Positions 16,346-25,251 of a stretch of 64,000 nt of DNA are shown one piece after another. This DNA comes from Chryseobacterium sp. MA9 (GTDB taxonomy: Bacteria; Bacteroidota; Bacteroidia; Flavobacteriales; Weeksellaceae). Positions within the stretch are counted from its first letter, which is position 1. The number at the start of each line of letters is the position of its first letter. The notes under the pieces were generated by a model. It saw only the letters and a list, made by a program, of their open reading frames with translations, had not been told where the DNA came from and ran no database searches. Location: NCBI RefSeq assembly GCF_024399315.1, contig NZ_CP075170.1, forward strand, positions 3,472,001-3,536,000, in the 5' to 3' direction. The position numbers were made by a program, and so were the translations under genes.

Positions 16346-16369
16346 AGATTGCTTTTACATAAGTAATCT
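16346..16369 (+). terminator. Intrinsic terminator after the LytTR regulator gene
   Basis: A 9-bp stem with one G-T pair (AGATTGCTT with AAGTAATCT), a 6-base loop and nine Ts. It separates the two-component genes from the efflux operon. Confidence 0.85.
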
Positions 16370-16419
16370 TTTTTTTTCGTTTCATTTGTAGCATCCATTA
16401 ATTTGTTTCTGGTGATTTC

Positions 16420-16450
16420 ACTCTTATTTCCCCCGGATAAACTCTTATTT
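16420..16450 (+). promoter_or_regulatory. Direct repeat, candidate LytTR operator of the efflux operon
   Basis: ACTCTTATTT occurs exactly at 16420-16429 and 16441-16450, a 21-bp period, 150-180 bases before the adaptor start. The spacing matches known LytTR sites (9-bp repeats with 12-13-base spacers). The sequence itself is only a partial match to the classical LytTR consensus. Confidence 0.5.
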
Positions 16451-16462
16451 TGTCGTTTTTAT

Positions 16463-16480
16463 AGGGAAAATAACTGTTTT
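16463..16480. promoter_or_regulatory. AGGGAAAA-TA-ACTGTTTT element upstream of the efflux operon
   Basis: This imperfect inverted repeat (GGAAAA and TTTTCC arms) resembles the element at 13133-13149. It lies between the LytTR-type repeat and the adaptor gene. Confidence 0.3.
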
Positions 16481-16599
16481 CCTTTCATTTTTGCTATCAT
16501 ACGTTTCACCTGCGATTAACGACACTTCACCCAACTTCTGAATGAATATCACTATAAGATGAAGTTATTTTGCTCCTGTAAAATTTAAAAACCAATGTT

Positions 16600-17721
16600 A
16601 TGAATTACAGAAAAGGATATTTGGTACTTTCACTTACAGCTGCAGCGATACTTTATTCATGCGGTTCCGGGAACGGCCAGGAAAATGCCCAGCAGATGCA
16701 GCAGGCATTGCCTACAGATTTTATCCAGGTGAAGTCCGGAGATGCAGATGTGTCTACAGGATATCCGGGAAGCATAGAAGGGCAGGACAATGTAGATATT
16801 AAAGCGCAGGTGACAGGTTATCTGGAAGCTGTATATATCAAAGAAGGGCAGTATGTGAGCAAAGGACAGACCCTTTTCAGAATAAATCCATCCGTGTACA
16901 ACGAGCAGGTAAACACCAATGAAGCTGCTCTGAAATCGGCCATGGCAGCACAGGAAACAGCAAGACTTGAAGTTGAAAAACTGAAACCTCTTGTAGAAGG
17001 AAAAGTAGTTTCTGATATGCAGCTGAAAACCGCACAGGCAAGTTATAAAGCAGCATCAGCACAGGTTGCACAGGCACAGTCATCATTAGGATCATCAAAG
17101 ATCAATGCCAATTTTACGTATATCAAAGCCCCGGTTAGCGGATACATAGGCAGAATTCCGAATAGAGTAGGAAACCTTATCAGTCCATCAGACGCCTCTC
17201 CTTTGACAACACTTTCAAGCATAAACAGCGTGAATGTATATTTTTCAATGAATGAAGCTGATTTTATTTCACACAGCAAAGCCTCTGCATCAGGAAATAC
17301 TGTAGAAAATGTAGAGCTTATCCTTGCAGACGGCTCCACCTATTCTCTTAAAGGAAAACTTGAAAATGCCAGCGGAAACTTCGACAGAAATACAGGAAGT
17401 ATTCAGATGAAAGCCGTTTTTCAAAATCCTGATAAATTATTAAGAGCCGGAGGAACAGCTAGAGTAATGATTCACAATGCTTTGAGTGGAGTGGTCAAGC
17501 TTCCGAAAACATCCGTAAAAGATATTCAGGACAGGTTCTTTGTCTATAAACTGAATGGTAAAGATAAAGTGAAAATGACTCAGATTACGGTTTCAGGAAG
17601 TACGTCTCAGGATTATTTTATCAAAGAAGGAGTGAATGCAGGAGATAAGATTGCCATCAACAGAATTGATGCTCTTACAGACGGAGCACAGGTTGTGGCG
17701 ACAACAGTTCATTTGAAGTAG
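16600..17721 (+). CDS. RND efflux periplasmic adaptor (membrane fusion protein), lipoprotein
   Basis: 373 residues. The leader ends in ILYSCGSG, a lipobox, so it is anchored by a lipid in the periplasm. The order is the MFP one: a lipoyl half (NVDIKAQVTGYLEAVYIKEG), an alpha-hairpin (about 100-160), a second lipoyl half (INANFTYIKAPVSGYIGR), then beta-barrel and membrane-proximal domains. It bridges the inner-membrane pump and the outer-membrane channel encoded next (30-base gap, then a 14-base overlap). Confidence 0.94.
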   Translation: MNYRKGYLVLSLTAAAILYSCGSGNGQENAQQMQQALPTDFIQVKSGDADVSTGYPGSIEGQDNVDIKAQVTGYLEAVYIKEGQYVSKGQTLFRINPSVYNEQVNTNEAALKSAMAAQETARLEVEKLKPLVEGKVVSDMQLKTAQASYKAASAQVAQAQSSLGSSKINANFTYIKAPVSGYIGRIPNRVGNLISPSDASPLTTLSSINSVNVYFSMNEADFISHSKASASGNTVENVELILADGSTYSLKGKLENASGNFDRNTGSIQMKAVFQNPDKLLRAGGTARVMIHNALSGVVKLPKTSVKDIQDRFFVYKLNGKDKVKMTQITVSGSTSQDYFIKEGVNAGDKIAINRIDALTDGAQVVATTVHLK

Positions 17722-17750
17722 TTGTATAACCATTCTTAGAAAATTCAAAA

Positions 17751-20700
17751 ATGTTAAAAAAGATAATAGACCGTCCGGTACTGGCGACGGTAATATCCCT
17801 TATCATCGTTATTTTAGGGATTATAGGATTAAACCAGCTGGCGGTGACCAGATTCCCGGATATTTCTCCGCCTACGATTACCGTTTCAGGATCATATCCT
17901 GGAGGAAATAGTGAAACCGTGATCCGTTCCGTGGTAACTCCGCTGGAAGAACAAATTAATGGAGTGGAAGACATGGAATACATGAAATCCACAGCGAGTA
18001 ATGATGGTACATTCTCCATCTCCATTATATTCAAGCAGGGGGTAAATGCCGATCAGGCAGCGGTAAACGTGCAAAACAGAGTACAACAGGCCACTCCGAT
18101 ACTTCCGCAGGAAGTTGTTAGAATGGGACTGACTACATCCAAGCAGCAGAACAGTATGGTGTTGATTTTCAATATATATACTGAAGATAATAAACAGTAT
18201 GATGAAACCTTTCTTCAGAACTATGCGAATATCAACCTCATTCCGCAGGTTAAAAGGGTAAAAGGAGTAGGACAGGCAATGGTCTTCGGATTGAAGGATT
18301 ATTCCATGAGAATATGGCTTAACCCTCAGAAAATGTCATCTTACGGACTTGAACCGGCAGATGTTTCCAGAGCAATCGCAGACCACAGTTTGGAGTCTGC
18401 TCCGGGTAAATTGGGAGAAGAATCTGATGCTGCTTTAGAATATGTAATCAGATATAAGGGAAAAAAGAACAAGCCGGAACAATATGAAAATATTATCGTT
18501 AAAAATACCGGAAGTCAGGTCATCAGATTAAAAGATGTCGCCCGTGTAGAGTTCGGAGCTATTTCAAATACAGGAGATAACCTTTCCAATGGGAAAAATG
18601 CGGTTACTGTTGCGATCATGCAAACCACGGGATCCAATGCAAATCAGATTGAAATAGGAGTAAATAAAGCTCTTGACCAATTATCAAAATCATTCCCTCC
18701 GGGTATTAAATATACGAAGGTAATGAGTACCAAAGAAAGATTGGACGAGGCTACAGGACAGGTAAAATCTACTTTAATAGAAGCATTTATCCTTGTGTTT
18801 ATCGTTGTATTTATTTTCTTGCAGGATTTCAGATCTACGATTATTCCGGCAGTGGCGGTTCCGGTAGCAATTATCGGTACATTCTTCTTCCTTCTGGTTT
18901 TAGGATTTACAATTAATGTCTTGACACTTTTTGCTCTTGTACTGGCCATTGGGATTGTAGTGGATGATGCCATTGTAGTGGTAGAAGCCGTCCACAGTAA
19001 TATGGAAGGAACAGACCTTTCAGGAAGAGAAGCTACTCACAAGGCGATGAGTGAGATCACAGGAGCGGTGATTTCTATTACATTAGTGATGTCGGCGGTA
19101 TTTATTCCCATCGGATTTATGTCCGGTTCAGCAGGATTATTCTATAAGCAGTTTGCCTATACATTAGCAATAGCGATCATCATTTCAGCGGTTAACGCAT
19201 TGACTTTAACCCCTGCTTTATGTGCTGTCTTTTTGAAAAACAACCACTCAGGAGAAGGCAAAAAGCCAAAAGGATTCGGGCAAAGATTTGCGGTAGCATT
19301 CAATGCTGGATTTAATAATATGACCAACCGTTATGCAAAAGGAGTACGTTTCTTAATAGCACGAAAATGGATTGCAGGAGGATTAATAGTAGCCGTTATC
19401 GGTGTTGCAGGATGGCTGATGTCAAGCACACCTAAGAGTTTTGTACCGATGGAAGATGACGGATTCTTTATGTACACCTTAAGCATGCCTCCGGGAACAG
19501 CATTGACTAAAACTACAGAAGTTTCCAATAAGATCAATGACATCTTAAAAGGTGTAGACGCAGTGCAGGAAAATACTTCCATCACAGGCTACAACCTTCT
19601 TAGTAACAGTGCAGGACCGGCTTATGCGATGGGATTTGTTAAGCTGAAACCTAAAAAAGAAAGAGGTGAAGTTCAGGATATCCAGGAAGTGGTAGATATG
19701 GCGACTGCAAAATTGGGAGTGATCAAAGAAGGAAGTGTAATGACCTTTAGAATGCCTCCGGTAGAAGGATATGGAATGACAAATGATGCCGAAATTGTAC
19801 TTCAGGACCGTATGGGAAGAGACCCTCAGGTTCTTAAAGCTAAAGCGGATGAACTGATCGGTCAGCTGATGAAGGTTCCGGAAGTGGCATTTGCCTACAC
19901 CATGTTCAGGGCAGATTATCCTCAGATGGAGCTTGAAGTGAATGAAGATAAAGCAAAACAGCTTGGAGTAAGCATTTCAAATTTGTTAGGAGCTGTTCAG
20001 ACCTATTTCTCAGGAGATCAGTCTCAGAATTTCTCAAGATTCGGGAAATTCTACAGGGTGAATATTAAAGCAGACGGAGTTTTCAGAATGGATGAACAAG
20101 CCTTCAACGATATTTTCGTAAAGAATGAAAAAGGGGATATGGTTCCGGTGAATACATTGATTACTTTGAAAAAAGTCTACGGTCCGGAATCCGTTCAGCG
20201 TTACAATCTTTATAACTCATTAAATATCAACGTGTCTCCAAAACCAGGAGTAAGTAACGGGGAATTGATGGGTAAGCTGGAACAAACCTTAAGCAAATTA
20301 CCATCTGATTACAGCTACGAATGGACAGGATTGAGTTTAGAAGAGAAATCAGCAGGGAATCAGACGATTGCCATCTTTGGATTGTGTTTACTTTTCGTAT
20401 ATCTGCTGCTGGCTGCTCAATATGAAAGTTATATTCTTCCTCTGGCAGTAATGCTTTCCATCCCAACAGGAATTGTAGGAGCATTCTTAGGAATAAAAGC
20501 GATCGGACTGGATAATAATATCTATGTACAGGTGGGATTAATCATGCTTATCGGTCTTCTGGCCAAAAATGCAATTCTTATTGTAGAATTTGCCATACAA
20601 AGGCGAAAAGCAGGTCTTTCGATTCTGGATTCGGCACTGGAAGGAGCAAAGGCGAGATTACGTCCTATTATCATGACTTCATTAGCTTTTATTGTAGGAA

Positions 20701-20909
20701 TGGTTCCGCTGATGATTTCTACAGGAGGAATGGCTTCAGGAAACAAATCAATCAGTACAAGTGCAGCAATGGGAATGCTGAGTGGAGTAGTTTTAGGAGT
20801 TTTTGTGATTCCTGTACTGTATATGTTCTTTCAGTATCTGGATGAGAAGTTCTCTGGCAAGAAGAGGTATAATACGATAGAAAATCAATTGACAAATGAA
20901 AATATTTAA
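17751..20909 (+). CDS. RND multidrug efflux permease (HAE1 family, AcrB-like)
   Basis: 1052 residues, the full length of the family, with 12 transmembrane helices and two large periplasmic loops. Helix 4 carries the proton-relay Asp pair in GIVVDDAIVVVEAV. Helix 10 has the conserved Lys in GLLAKNAILIVEF. The start MLKKIIDRPVLATVISL and the loop PDISPPTITVSGSYPGGN are typical of HAE1 pumps. It exports hydrophobic or amphiphilic compounds using the proton gradient. Its 3' end overlaps the channel gene by 14 bases. Confidence 0.96.
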   Translation: MLKKIIDRPVLATVISLIIVILGIIGLNQLAVTRFPDISPPTITVSGSYPGGNSETVIRSVVTPLEEQINGVEDMEYMKSTASNDGTFSISIIFKQGVNADQAAVNVQNRVQQATPILPQEVVRMGLTTSKQQNSMVLIFNIYTEDNKQYDETFLQNYANINLIPQVKRVKGVGQAMVFGLKDYSMRIWLNPQKMSSYGLEPADVSRAIADHSLESAPGKLGEESDAALEYVIRYKGKKNKPEQYENIIVKNTGSQVIRLKDVARVEFGAISNTGDNLSNGKNAVTVAIMQTTGSNANQIEIGVNKALDQLSKSFPPGIKYTKVMSTKERLDEATGQVKSTLIEAFILVFIVVFIFLQDFRSTIIPAVAVPVAIIGTFFFLLVLGFTINVLTLFALVLAIGIVVDDAIVVVEAVHSNMEGTDLSGREATHKAMSEITGAVISITLVMSAVFIPIGFMSGSAGLFYKQFAYTLAIAIIISAVNALTLTPALCAVFLKNNHSGEGKKPKGFGQRFAVAFNAGFNNMTNRYAKGVRFLIARKWIAGGLIVAVIGVAGWLMSSTPKSFVPMEDDGFFMYTLSMPPGTALTKTTEVSNKINDILKGVDAVQENTSITGYNLLSNSAGPAYAMGFVKLKPKKERGEVQDIQEVVDMATAKLGVIKEGSVMTFRMPPVEGYGMTNDAEIVLQDRMGRDPQVLKAKADELIGQLMKVPEVAFAYTMFRADYPQMELEVNEDKAKQLGVSISNLLGAVQTYFSGDQSQNFSRFGKFYRVNIKADGVFRMDEQAFNDIFVKNEKGDMVPVNTLITLKKVYGPESVQRYNLYNSLNINVSPKPGVSNGELMGKLEQTLSKLPSDYSYEWTGLSLEEKSAGNQTIAIFGLCLLFVYLLLAAQYESYILPLAVMLSIPTGIVGAFLGIKAIGLDNNIYVQVGLIMLIGLLAKNAILIVEFAIQRRKAGLSILDSALEGAKARLRPIIMTSLAFIVGMVPLMISTGGMASGNKSISTSAAMGMLSGVVLGVFVIPVLYMFFQYLDEKFSGKKRYNTIENQLTNENI

Positions 20910-22311
20910 TATAAATAATTTCCTTATTTCAGGCGCAATGGCATCCCTTCTGATGTCTTGTGCCGTAGGGAAAAAATATACAAGAACAGACCTTCATGTT
21001 CCCGAAACATACAAAGAATCTGTGCAGGTAACAGGAGATACTGTAGTGCTTCCGTGGAAAACCTTTTTCAAAGATCCGAAGCTGATAGGATTAATAGATA
21101 AAGCCCTTTCCAGAAATAATGAAGTGAACGTTGCTCTGAAAAATATGGAACAGTTGGACCTTATTTATAAGCAGGCCAAACTGTCTCTTATGCCAACACT
21201 GGATTTCAGCGCAGGAGCTAACAGAAGCTGGGCTTCCAAAAATACCCTTAACGGTTCTCTTAATGAACAGTTTGTAGGGACAAAATACATTGATGATTTT
21301 AGTGCAGCGCTGAGACTTTCATGGGAAGTAGACATCTGGGGAAAAGCTAAAATGCAGAAAGAATCTGCCGCTGCAGAATATTTTGGTCAGAAAGAAAACT
21401 TAAATGCAATCAAAAGCAGGATTGTAGTTCAGGTGGCTCAAGCTTATTATAACCTTATAAGTCTTGATGAACAGCTGAAAATAGCAGAACAAAACATTGA
21501 GCTAAGTGATAATACGCTCAAAATGATGAATCTGCAGTTTAAAGCAGGGCAGATAAATTCTTTGGCCGTTCAGCAGTCAGAAGCGCAAAAGAAAACAGCA
21601 GAACTGTTGATCCCTTTGGCGAAGCAGAATATTTCTATCCAGGAAAATGCCTTGAGTATACTTTGTGGAGAATATCCGGACAAAATAGAAAGAGAAGGAA
21701 ATCTGAAAACAATGATTCCTGAAAATAGACTTTCAGAAGGACTGCCTGCACAACTGCTGAGCCGCAGACCGGATCTGAAAGTGGCAGAATTTAACGTAAT
21801 CAGTTTAAATTCTAAAACCGGGCTGGCAAAAGCAGCGATGTACCCAAGTATAAGTCTGAGCCCGCAGATAGGAGTGAATTCTAATAAATTCAGTTCATGG
21901 TTTGATATCCCAGTATCTATTACCAAGGCAATCGCAGCGAATCTTGCAGCTCCCGTTTTTCAGAAAAAACAACTGAAAACAGCTTATGAGACGGCATTGA
22001 TTGAACAGGAAAAAGCAGCCATCAATTTTAAACAATCTGTAATGACTGCTGTTGGAGAAGTATCCGATGCCATGGCCAAGTCTAAAGGTTCTTCAGAAAG
22101 ACTGCAGCTTTTGGAGCAGAGAACCGCTATTCTTGATAAAGGAATCAATGATGCCCTGAAGCTCTATAAAAGTGGAATGGCAACCTATCTTGAAGTAATT
22201 ACAGCTCAGAACAGTAAGCTTCAGAATGATCTGGAAGCCATTAATGTAACCCTTGAAAGGTTAAATGCAGAAGTAGACCTGTACAGATCGCTTGGCGGTG
22301 GAGTAGAATAA
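20896..22311 (+). CDS. Efflux outer-membrane channel lipoprotein (TolC/NodT family)
   Basis: 471 residues. The leader ends in LLMSCAVGKKY, a lipobox typical of NodT-type channels. Two OEP repeats follow, with long amphipathic helices and conserved pieces such as SWEVDIWGKAK, LLSRRPDLKVAE and YKSGMATYLEVI. It forms the outer-membrane exit duct for the upstream RND pump. The start codon lies inside the permease gene. A terminator ends the operon, giving a complete tripartite system. Confidence 0.95.
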   Translation: MKIFNINNFLISGAMASLLMSCAVGKKYTRTDLHVPETYKESVQVTGDTVVLPWKTFFKDPKLIGLIDKALSRNNEVNVALKNMEQLDLIYKQAKLSLMPTLDFSAGANRSWASKNTLNGSLNEQFVGTKYIDDFSAALRLSWEVDIWGKAKMQKESAAAEYFGQKENLNAIKSRIVVQVAQAYYNLISLDEQLKIAEQNIELSDNTLKMMNLQFKAGQINSLAVQQSEAQKKTAELLIPLAKQNISIQENALSILCGEYPDKIEREGNLKTMIPENRLSEGLPAQLLSRRPDLKVAEFNVISLNSKTGLAKAAMYPSISLSPQIGVNSNKFSSWFDIPVSITKAIAANLAAPVFQKKQLKTAYETALIEQEKAAINFKQSVMTAVGEVSDAMAKSKGSSERLQLLEQRTAILDKGINDALKLYKSGMATYLEVITAQNSKLQNDLEAINVTLERLNAEVDLYRSLGGGVE

Positions 22312-22332
22312 AATGTAAAAGTGATAAATAAT

Positions 22333-22361
22333 AAAGGAAGCTACATTATATAGCTTCCTTT
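22333..22361 (+). terminator. Intrinsic terminator of the efflux operon
   Basis: An 11-bp perfect stem (AAAGGAAGCTA with TAGCTTCCTTT), a 7-base loop and a T run, 21 bases past the stop codon. Confidence 0.9.
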
Positions 22362-22568
22362 TTGGTTATTTCTGAAGGTAAATACAGTTTAATTTTAACA
22401 TCAGGTCCGAAATTTGCAGAGCAGTGATGAAATTTTATATTCATTAAATCAGTGGTTTATGAAAAATTTTATCTTTTTTTTCAAAAATAGATGCAAGATT
22501 TTTGAAAAGTGAGATTTATATAGATGAGTACTCGAAAATAATTAATGTTTAACGAAAAAAATAATGCA

Positions 22569-23147
22569 ATGAAAAGATTGACAGTACCCCGATTTTTTAT
22601 AACAGTTTTAATGGTTTTAGTAGGATTTACCCTATCCTCATGTAATAATAATGATGGTCCGGACATACCTCCTGTAAAAATGGAAGACTTAAAAGGAAAC
22701 TATAAAGGTAAGCTGGTTATTGTACAGGGAAATAGCAAAAGAGAAGGAGTAAAAGAGTTTAAAGTAAAAAAAGATACGATCTCGTTTGCTGAATTTCCAA
22801 TAGAAGAAATTGTAAAGACTGTGGTGAAAAACCCTGCAAAAGCAGAAACCGCATTGAAATCAATGGGAAAAGTGAAATATGACCTTAAGTATGCCGCGGT
22901 AATTAATACTGCAAATAATGTAATAGAACTTACTTTGGCTCCAAAAGTTATGGAACTTCAGATCCCTGTAGATGGAGTGAATAAAAAGACAGTCGTAGAG
23001 TTTGTAGCAAAGCAAAAAGGATATTATGTAGGATTGGATCAGACGCTGAGGTACGCTATAACGGCAGAAAAAATTACAGTAGATGGTACATTGGTTGCCC
23101 CTTATGAGGTGATTGATTATAATTTTCCATTCTGTATAAAAAATTAA
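22569..23147 (+). CDS. DUF4840-type lipoprotein
   Basis: 192 residues from the start at 22569 (MKRLTVPRFF). An upstream in-frame ATG at 22545 would add eight polar residues before the signal peptide and is less likely. The lipobox is LSSCNNND, with acidic residues after the Cys. The mature part begins PPVKMEDLKGNYKGKL, as in DUF4840 lipoproteins of Bacteroidetes, whose function is unknown. It stands alone between the efflux operon and an ECF sigma gene. Confidence 0.75.
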   Translation: MKRLTVPRFFITVLMVLVGFTLSSCNNNDGPDIPPVKMEDLKGNYKGKLVIVQGNSKREGVKEFKVKKDTISFAEFPIEEIVKTVVKNPAKAETALKSMGKVKYDLKYAAVINTANNVIELTLAPKVMELQIPVDGVNKKTVVEFVAKQKGYYVGLDQTLRYAITAEKITVDGTLVAPYEVIDYNFPFCIKN

Positions 23148-23171
23148 TTAATAGATATTATCATCAATGGA

Positions 23172-23205
23172 TTGCGCTTTATTACTAAGATGCAATCTAT
23201 TTTTG
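23172..23205 (+). promoter_or_regulatory. Promoter of the ECF sigma operon, with inverted repeat
   Basis: TTG at 23172-23174 and TATTTTTG at 23198-23205 are 23 bases apart, within the flavobacterial range. GATTGC (23170-23175) and GCAATC (23192-23197) form an inverted repeat across the spacer, a possible operator. Confidence 0.5.
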
Positions 23206-23246
23206 CTTGACAGTTTATAACATCCCACTGGGTACGGCGGCATTAT

Positions 23247-23813
23247 ATGGAAGAAAGTAAAGAACAGATTTTGGTAAAGCACCTTCTGAAGAAGGAGGAA
23301 GCTGCCTGGAAAGAGCTTTTTGGAGCTTATTCCGGAAATCTGGCCTATGTCTGCTCCCGTTATGTGGCTGAGAAAGAAGATGTTCATGATGTACTGCAAA
23401 ACAGTTTTATCAAAATGTTCCGCTCGATAGAATCTTTTGAATACAGGGGAAGTGGTTCTTTAAAAGCCTGGATGACCCGTATTACTGTCAATGAATCTTT
23501 AAAACATATTAAACAGAAAGGAGATTTTAAATCTGCAGTGGAAGTAGATGATCTTCCGGATATTCCTAATGAAGAAGAACCGGACTTTGAAGAGATTCCT
23601 CGTGATAATATTATGATGATGATAAGATCTCTTCCTGAAGGGTACAGAACTGTTTTTAATCTGTATGTATTTGAGAAAAAAAGCCATAAGGAGATTGCCG
23701 GACTGCTGGGAATTGCAGAAAATTCTTCTGCATCTCAGTTTCACCGTGCAAAAGGACTGCTTGTTCAGAAAATAAAAGAATTTAAAATGTCAAAAAAAGC
23801 ACAATATGAATAA
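23247..23813 (+). CDS. ECF-type RNA polymerase sigma factor
   Basis: 188 residues with sigma region 2 (about 25-95, including DVHDVLQNSFIKMFRSI and FEYRGSGSLKAWMTRI) and region 4 (about 125-180, with LPEGYRTVFNLYVFE and SHKEIAGLLGI). It is a stress or envelope-type extracytoplasmic sigma factor. Its end overlaps the next gene by 8 bases. That gene encodes a membrane protein with a cytosolic N-terminus, so they probably form a sigma/anti-sigma pair. Confidence 0.93.
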   Translation: MEESKEQILVKHLLKKEEAAWKELFGAYSGNLAYVCSRYVAEKEDVHDVLQNSFIKMFRSIESFEYRGSGSLKAWMTRITVNESLKHIKQKGDFKSAVEVDDLPDIPNEEEPDFEEIPRDNIMMMIRSLPEGYRTVFNLYVFEKKSHKEIAGLLGIAENSSASQFHRAKGLLVQKIKEFKMSKKAQYE

Positions 23814-25206
23814 TGAATGGCTAAATAACCTGCGAAGCAGAATGGATGACCATGAAGAGGACGTTCCGGAAGGATTGTGGGATGACATCAAAGATGAACT
23901 ATTCGCCGGGGAAGAAAACAACAGCATTCCCGGGTTTATTCCTGAAATTCATGAAGGCGGAGCAGATAAGAAAGAGAAGGGGGCCAGTGGGGGACAAAAA
24001 TCCTTATTTTATCGTCTCGGAGGTATTGCTGCTGCCATTGCATTGCTCTTTTTGCTGACGAAAATACTGCCACAGAATGATACAGGTAGGACCCTGTCTC
24101 AGAAACCGGCAGATGTGAAAACAGAGGATGAGAAAAATTCTTTAAAATCTATAGAAAATGAACAGGGCTCAAGCAAGGAAGTAAAGTCCAAAACGGAAGC
24201 TTTTTTAGCGGATAACATATTAAATATAGATTCTTCGGAGAAAATTACAGCACAGAGATATGCTGAGAGCAGAGCGGAAAATCAAGCAGAAAATCATCAA
24301 AAAATCCAGGATATTTTCAAGTTTCCCACAGCATCAGAATCTTTTCAACAGGAAAGCAGAATTGCTCAGAAAGTCCCTTCTGTTGATGATACAGTAAAAG
24401 AATCTGCAAAAGAGCAGACTTCTGATGAGGTTCTGTTTAAAGAGGAGAAGCTAAAAGAAATCTATGCTGAAAATACAAAACGAAATACACCAAAATCCAG
24501 AGACAAAAAGTCGTGGATGCTGAGTATGCTCACAGGAAATGTTGCTTCCAACTCTGCAGAACAGCAGTTTCCGGGGTATGCTTCCATCACTGGAAAAGCA
24601 ATGAATGTTGAGCAGGTATTTACTACATCCGAGCATCATGATGATCCCCTTACGGCCATATTGCTTGCGAATCAGAGCCAGCCGGTAGAAGCTAGAATCA
24701 GGCATAAAGTGCCGGTAACATTTGGGCTGTCTCTTTACTATAATTTAGGAAAAAAATGGGGGATAGGAACGGGACTGAACTATACCAAACTGGCTTCTGA
24801 ACTGCATTCCGGAACCGAGAACAATTATATTAAAGGAGATCAGACGGTTCATTATATAGGAATTCCTGTTCAGGTTAATTATAATATCATTCAGAAAGGC
24901 CGGTTTACAGGATATATTACAGGTGGGGCACTTCTGGAAAAGCCTGTGTCGGGAAGTGTTACAACAACCTACGTCGTGAATGATGAAATAAAGGAAAGTT
25001 CAAAGGAACGTCTTGATCATAAACCGTTACAGTTTTCTGTTAACACCGCAGTAGGATTTCAGCTGAAGGTCATAGACAAGGTTGGAATTTATGCAGAACC
25101 GGGAATAGGATACCATTTCAAGGAAGAAAATGCTCCAAACACCATTTATAAAGAGAAACCGTTTCATTTTAACATGAAATTCGGAATCAGAGTGCTGTTG
25201 GATTAA
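23806..25206 (+). CDS. Anti-sigma-like membrane protein with C-terminal beta-barrel
   Basis: 466 residues. The first 85 are cytosolic and acidic (WLNNLRSRMDDHEEDVPEGLW, typical of sigma-adjacent proteins in Bacteroidetes). Then comes one transmembrane helix (about 72-88) and a long disordered, Lys/Glu/Ser-rich linker (90-270). The last 190 residues look like an outer-membrane beta-barrel (PorT/OmpW-like), with GLSLYYNLGKKWGIGTGLNY and GIYAEPGIGYHF. If it is both inner-membrane anchored and barrel-ended, it would span the envelope. It is coupled to the sigma gene by an 8-base overlap. Confidence 0.8.
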   Translation: MNNEWLNNLRSRMDDHEEDVPEGLWDDIKDELFAGEENNSIPGFIPEIHEGGADKKEKGASGGQKSLFYRLGGIAAAIALLFLLTKILPQNDTGRTLSQKPADVKTEDEKNSLKSIENEQGSSKEVKSKTEAFLADNILNIDSSEKITAQRYAESRAENQAENHQKIQDIFKFPTASESFQQESRIAQKVPSVDDTVKESAKEQTSDEVLFKEEKLKEIYAENTKRNTPKSRDKKSWMLSMLTGNVASNSAEQQFPGYASITGKAMNVEQVFTTSEHHDDPLTAILLANQSQPVEARIRHKVPVTFGLSLYYNLGKKWGIGTGLNYTKLASELHSGTENNYIKGDQTVHYIGIPVQVNYNIIQKGRFTGYITGGALLEKPVSGSVTTTYVVNDEIKESSKERLDHKPLQFSVNTAVGFQLKVIDKVGIYAEPGIGYHFKEENAPNTIYKEKPFHFNMKFGIRVLLD

Positions 25207-25251
25207 TGTAGAGGATTTTTTAAGACCAAAATCACACTTAATAATCTATAT

